Shown here in pieces: positions 61,436 to 62,753 of a DNA stretch of 62,753 nucleotides. How positions within the stretch are numbered: position 1 is the first letter of the stretch; every line of letters begins with the position of its first letter. The stretch is from NCBI GenBank assembly GCA_948442015.1, contig CAOJRP010000006.1:1-62753 (forward strand), in the 5' to 3' direction. The stretch is from an uncultured Erysipelotrichaceae bacterium (GTDB lineage Bacteria; Bacillota_I; Bacilli_A; RF39; UBA660). The position numbers and the translations under genes were made by a program. The notes under the pieces were generated by a model, which saw only the letters and a list, made by a program, of their open reading frames with translations, was not told where the DNA came from and did not search any database.

Positions 61436-62617
61436 TTATTCATCATATATTAATTCATTATTATCATTTATATGAAAACTTTTACCATTAAACGATCCAA
61501 TACTTCCTGAACAATTATAACCTTTAGAATGAAGATAATAAACAAAATCCACTGGTTTACTATTTCTCCAATCAATATTTAATACTTCATTTCCACCACA
61601 AAGATCTGTATTCAAAGTTATTTTAACAGTATACGCTATATCGGATTCACCATAAGAGCTCTCGATGATTTCACCAGCAAATCCTCCAGCAGCTGCCCAT
61701 TTATCTAAAATAGAACAAGCTTCTTTATATGTCTTAGCATCCCATACTAAACCTTTTTCTTTTAATTGTTTTTTCAACGTTTCATTATCTTGTTCTTTTT
61801 GTGACATTGGTTTAGTATTAGTTTCTTTATCACTATTTTCTTTATTAGTATCTTCTTTATCAGTACTTGTACTAACTTTTTTCCATCTAGCTTTTAAAGT
61901 AATATCTTTAGTTACATTATTATTAAAATCATACTTTTTATCATTTAAATACCATCCAGTAAAGCTAAATCCTTCTTTTGTTGGTTCTTTAGGCTCAGTT
62001 ACTTTACCATTTTCTTTAACTTTTTCACTATTTATATTTGTCCCACCATCAGTATTAAAACTTATTGTATAGCTCTTTGTATTTTCATTTTCTAAAATTT
62101 TATCTTCATCAATATTCTTTTCATAATTAAAATTAATTTCGACAGTTACACTAGTTTCTTCTTTTATTTTACCTTTAACATCTTCACTTATATGGTCAAT
62201 ATAATTCCAATTAGTATTAAAATCCATATTAGTTATATCAAAATCTTTTTCTTCTGCTGTTTTAGCAAGAAGTACTATGACATCATTTAAGTCTTTGCCC
62301 TTAAAATCTAAATCTTTATAAATACTTTTAGCATCATCATTTAAAAGTTCTGCATCAACAACTTCATTAGTATACTTTTCACAAAGTTCAACTTTACCAT
62401 CATCGTTTTTACATTCATAATAAGAAGATTTAAAAGTTAGTTTTACTAATGGATTTATTTTGATATATAAAACATATTCTCCTTCTTTAGAAACTTTGTT
62501 ATCACTTGCTTCTTCATCTTTTTTACTAAACAAGAAAAAAGCTCCAACTCCTAAAATTATTACTAATACTATTACAAATATTAATATTACTTTTTTATTC
62601 TCTAACATCTTTTTCAT
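61436..62617 (-). CDS. Membrane-anchored protein with InlB-type repeat
   Basis: 393 residues from ATG 62617 (GAAAG SD; GTG 62623 alternative). N-terminal anchor (KKVILIFVIVLVIILGVGAFFLF), an extracellular acidic region (about 35-185), one Listeria-Bacteroides repeat (ISFNTDGGTNINSEKV...FTGWYLNDKKYDFN...DITLKARW, about 190-250), a Ser/Thr/Glu/Lys linker, and a C-terminal domain with paired cysteines (NTDLCGGNEV, GYNCSGS). A surface protein; ligand unknown. Confidence 0.75.
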   Translation of the reverse strand: MKKMLENKKVILIFVIVLVIILGVGAFFLFSKKDEEASDNKVSKEGEYVLYIKINPLVKLTFKSSYYECKNDDGKVELCEKYTNEVVDAELLNDDAKSIYKDLDFKGKDLNDVIVLLAKTAEEKDFDITNMDFNTNWNYIDHISEDVKGKIKEETSVTVEINFNYEKNIDEDKILENENTKSYTISFNTDGGTNINSEKVKENGKVTEPKEPTKEGFSFTGWYLNDKKYDFNNNVTKDITLKARWKKVSTSTDKEDTNKENSDKETNTKPMSQKEQDNETLKKQLKEKGLVWDAKTYKEACSILDKWAAAGGFAGEIIESSYGESDIAYTVKITLNTDLCGGNEVLNIDWRNSKPVDFVYYLHSKGYNCSGSIGSFNGKSFHINDNNELIYDE

Positions 62618-62623
62618 TCTCAC

Positions 62624-62753
62624 ACTTTCTTTCTTATAATTATTATATCACTTTTGATAAATTTTTGTTAAAATGATTTTTTTTATTTAAGGCAATCGCC
62701 CTAGTTTGACAGTTGTTAATTAAAAATCATCACTAAGCGTTGAAAAACTTAGT
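62624..62753. other. Right-edge intergenic region
   Basis: No gene is visible. ACTAAG and CTTAGT at the very end (about 62731-62753) can pair around a ten-base loop, and could be the start of a terminator or structured element continuing outside the window. Confidence 0.35.

Overview
The window is a low-GC chromosome segment from the Firmicutes/Bacilli side of the tree. It is probably an uncultured gut-type lineage near Erysipelotrichia/RF39/Mollicutes; this is inferred from AT-rich composition, strong AGGAGG ribosome binding sites, the ribosomal gene order, a zinc-type S14, GerQ and YitT. TGA is used as a stop codon. Two genes normally found in the ribosomal cluster, rpmD (L30) and map, are missing from it.

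Positions 381-617 carry a small Xre-type regulator with TACGAT boxes upstream. Positions 671-13938 (all minus) are one long S10-spc-alpha ribosomal operon, rpsJ to rplQ, with secY, adk, infA and rpoA, driven from about 14.08 kb. L3 ends in an acidic low-complexity tail and L24 in a lysine-rich one. Positions 14.1-46.3 kb are mixed housekeeping: trxB, lgt, uvrA, ftsE-ftsX-pcsB (wall hydrolase control), yitT, gerQ, a LemA protein, ung, rlmH, walJ, an M23/LysM/G5 wall enzyme, dnaB, rplI, a YugP-like protease, cysS, gltX, a ClpC-like ATPase with a degenerate second ATPase domain, and a polysaccharide deacetylase. A radical SAM gene at 14.9-15.7 kb is broken by frameshifts.

Between rplI and the YugP-like gene (37.2-37.5 kb) lies a compact locus that looks like an undescribed type I toxin-antitoxin system. 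A 26-residue basic/hydrophobic peptide has a very strong SD. Its predicted mRNA has a 5' end that can pair over 13 nt with its own 3' region. A convergent antisense RNA has its own promoter and a terminator hairpin.

Positions 46309-58167 are an integrated satellite-like element. It is bounded by a 16-bp direct repeat that contains a -10 promoter box. It carries integrase, CI/Cro-type regulators, a DUF669 protein, a D5/P4-type primase-helicase, an origin-like iteron/AT-rich region, a scaffold protein, a tape-measure protein, small unknown genes and an AbiE-type toxin-antitoxin operon with an extra third gene. It has no recognisable terminase, portal or capsid gene. Its centre holds an array of about ten 23-bp doublets, each a 10-bp unit repeated twice; the two units of a doublet match each other while doublets differ. 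GATC is common in the element and strongly depleted in the flanking chromosome, which marks the element as recently acquired.

Positions 58.2-62.7 kb return to chromosome: an unknown protein, a putative beta-helix protein, a YfcC-family transporter and a membrane-anchored protein with an InlB-type repeat.
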